Shown: positions 4,695 through 6,149 of the stretch, one piece after another
Layout: each line of letters begins with the position of its first letter
How positions within the stretch are numbered: the first letter of the stretch is position 1
Assembly: GCA_023128195.1 (NCBI GenBank)
Contig: JAGMEL010000275.1
Location: 1 to 6,149, forward strand
Length of the DNA: 6,149 nucleotides
Origin: Caldifarciminota bacterium
Lineage (GTDB): Bacteria; Hydrothermota; Tepidihabitantia; SM23-42
Reading direction: 5' to 3'
Made by a program: the position numbers and the translations under genes
Notes under the pieces: generated by a model
What the model saw: only the letters and a program-made list of their open reading frames with translations
The model's database searches: none
Told to the model about the DNA's origin: nothing

Positions 4695-6059
4695 CTATCG
4701 TATTAAAAGCAATTTTCTTGTTTCTGTATAATCTCCTGCTTTGAATTTTAAAAAATAGACACCATTTGGAAGCTGCTTACCAGAATTATCCCGACCATCC
4801 CACGTGATTACGCTAGGAACTGGGGAGTTCGAACTGGGAACTGAATAATTTTTGATTAAACGTCCAGTAACATCATAAATCGTTAGCTCTATGCGTTTTG
4901 CACTTTGCTCTACGCTAAATCTGATTTCGTCACTTATTATATTCTGGCAATTCACACGGAGAGTGAAGCTATGTGAGAGGCCTGCTTGTTTGGCAGTCTT
5001 CAGACCGCCACCAGGACATATAACACGAATGACATCACTTCCTTCAAATAATGGGCCATCGGTGACTTCTCCAGTCACTGTTAGTTCGACATCAGCTGGT
5101 GGCTCAATCAACATCTGTAGTACATCAATCAGATCCTGTCTATTAAATTTCACCATTAGGTCAGGAATACCATCATTGTCATTGTCGCCAATATTTGTTG
5201 GACCTTCCCTGTATAATGCATTAATGGAGTCACCATCGATTGCAGTTATTGCTACAGTATTTTTATCGATATCTTCGACAGAATAGCCCTCTGGCAATTC
5301 GATATAGCACGTAGTCCATCGGCCATGATTTTTGAGATTCAACACATCGGGATCAACATCAATCGATGCTTCTATGGTATACGTAGTCCAAGCGAATTCT
5401 ACATTATCAATTTCAGCTTGAAAGGTACCGTGATATACACTTATGTATCTACTAGATGCACCTAATTTTATTAGTGAAGTTAGTGTATCAGGTAAAGTAT
5501 TGGATAGCAATGATATTGTATCCCCTGTAGTTTTATTCATCACAACCATCAGCGCACTATTAGATGGTGAGTCGTAATAAACTTCAATTCTGAACCAAGT
5601 ATTCATCGGCCAAGGATAGTTTATGCCAGTAGATTGGTCAGGAATGTTGTTAGCACATGTGAATAAGAAAATATTGTGTCCACCGTCGTCTCGGCCTAGA
5701 TGAGCAACAACGTGATTATCGTGATAATTTGCCATACTTGTACTATAAACGCCAAACCATATACCACTTCCATAACCATCCTGGGTTATTTTTATGTCGT
5801 ATTTAAACGCGAAGGACTGATTCGACCAATCGATATTAGTATACGTATACTTCGAAGAGCCATTTGAGATAGTTGTAAGATGATATGTTTCTAAGGCTGA
5901 GTTCCAATAAAACCACGTTGAATCATCAGTTATCCAGCCAGGATCAGTAGAAAAATCATGAGAGTATGAGTAATGGTCAGTCTAGGATAATGAAATAAGA
6001 GATAGTATGATGCAAATACCTATTGAAGATTTAGATACCCCAAGGACATTCTTAAACAT
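4695..6059 (-). pseudogene. Secreted ConA/LamG-like protein gene interrupted by TAG at codon 26
   Basis: The frame runs 454 codons from the ATG at 6059, which has AGGAGG five bases upstream. Codons 1-25 encode a signal peptide (MFKNVLGVSKSSIGICIILS then LISLS). Codon 26 is TAG (5982-5984), and the frame then stays open to the TAG at 4695. Residues about 28-215 look like a concanavalin/LamG-type beta-sandwich (YSHDFSTDPGW, NTWFRIEVYY, AEIDNVEF). Residues about 230-353 are the same beta domain as in the NHL protein, with a canonical calcium loop D-N-D-N-D-G-I-P-D at 292-300. The last 95 residues are the FlgD-Ig-like tail (TIYDVTGRLIK, WDGRD, NGVYFLKF). A single C-to-T change from CAG would explain the stop. 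The next in-frame ATG (5735, codon 109) would make a truncated, unexported protein. It may be a recent pseudogene, a sequencing error or a readthrough case. Confidence 0.85.
5982..5984 (-). other. In-frame amber codon at the signal-peptide end
   Basis: TAG at codon 26, directly after the hydrophobic core and LISLS. The frame is open on both sides for the full protein. TAG is also the true stop of this gene and of the NHL gene, so reassignment across the genome is unlikely. Confidence 0.9.
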
Positions 6060-6090
6060 TTTTTCCTCCTTCCTTCCATTTTTTCAAAAT

Positions 6091-6149
6091 AAAAAGGTAC
6101 AATCACCTTACAGATTGCACATCTGCTAAGGTAACCATACCTTCTCCAA
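6091..6149 (-). terminator. Leader hairpin with T-tract, copy 4 (promoter half outside window)
   Basis: The minus-strand RNA GGUAUGGUUACCUUA, bulged G, CAGAU, loop GUGCA, AUCUG, UAAGGUGAUUGUACC pairs along about 20 bp counting G-U pairs, then UUUUU. The 5' flank TTGGAGAA matches copies 2 and 3. The AGGAGG of the LamG-like gene begins about 20 bases after the T-tract. The promoter half should lie just beyond 6149. Confidence 0.6.

Noticed and set aside
4891..5286. Plus-strand ORF of 131 codons inside the ConA/LamG-like gene
   Set aside because: It is antisense to a well-supported domain, has no SD and its composition looks like a shadow of the minus-strand gene. The other plus-strand ORFs (546-731, 671-853, 2295-2489, 3053-3253, 3312-3494, 4272-4487) fail for the same reasons.
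5982..5984. Genome-wide TAG reassignment
   Set aside because: TAG closes both the NHL gene, with a terminator 17 bases later, and this gene after its conserved C-terminus, so TAG works as a stop here.
1..6149. Integron-like cassette array with the hairpins as attC sites
   Set aside because: Variable-centre hairpins between unrelated genes are suggestive, but I find no paired RYYYAAC/GTTRRRY cores and no integrase. The T-tract after each hairpin fits termination better.

Overview
The window is a low-GC bacterial segment in which every gene I can support lies on the minus strand, so transcription runs from high to low coordinates. Strong Shine-Dalgarno sites (AGGAGG, AAGGAGGT) and two consensus TTGACA-16-TATAAT promoters indicate standard sigma70 and ribosome signals. 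The two large proteins are secreted, modular beta-rich proteins with a FlgD-Ig/Por-type C-terminal tail (IYDVNGRLIK, WDGKD, NGVYF). That mix suggests an uncultured FCB-like or candidate-division lineage (WOR-3/Stahlbacteria, Cloacimonadota or similar) rather than Bacteroidota proper, which usually lack such signals. This placement is inference.

Layout in transcription order (right to left). 6086-6149: copy 4 of a repeated leader element. 6059-4695: a secreted ConA/LamG-like protein with an in-frame TAG at the end of its signal peptide. 4694-4426: no gene, but a decayed repeat. 4425-3705: a consensus promoter driving a two-gene operon, a two-helix membrane protein followed by a small Cas2/VapD-like protein. 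3704-3434: no gene, several short repeats and an inverted repeat. 3440-3343: copy 3 of the leader element. 3318-3182: a second consensus promoter and leader. 3182-1527: a secreted six-bladed NHL propeller protein ending at a 12-bp terminator hairpin. 1460-1343: copy 2 of the leader element. 1319-1001: four tiny ORFs, each with an SD-like site. 1004-135: a TIR-TPR protein. 134-1: no gene, with truncated copy 1 of the leader element at the very edge.

The most unusual structure is the leader element. A conserved AAAATTG + TTGAYA + ACGGAGCGAATTGTGTATA block is followed by a hairpin of about 44 nt with a T-tract. It stands in the same orientation ahead of the TIR operon (copy 2), the NHL gene (copy 3), the LamG-like gene (copy 4, cut by the window edge) and whatever lies left of the window (copy 1, cut). 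The hairpin keeps its outer 5' arm but varies its apical half with matching partner changes. This looks like a promoter plus attenuator or a short terminated RNA, reused by unrelated genes.

Functionally the window mixes two surface proteins, related by two shared C-terminal domains, with two defence-like or accessory modules: TIR-TPR behind gene fragments, and the membrane/Cas2-like pair. No transposase, integrase, tRNA, rRNA or CRISPR array is visible.
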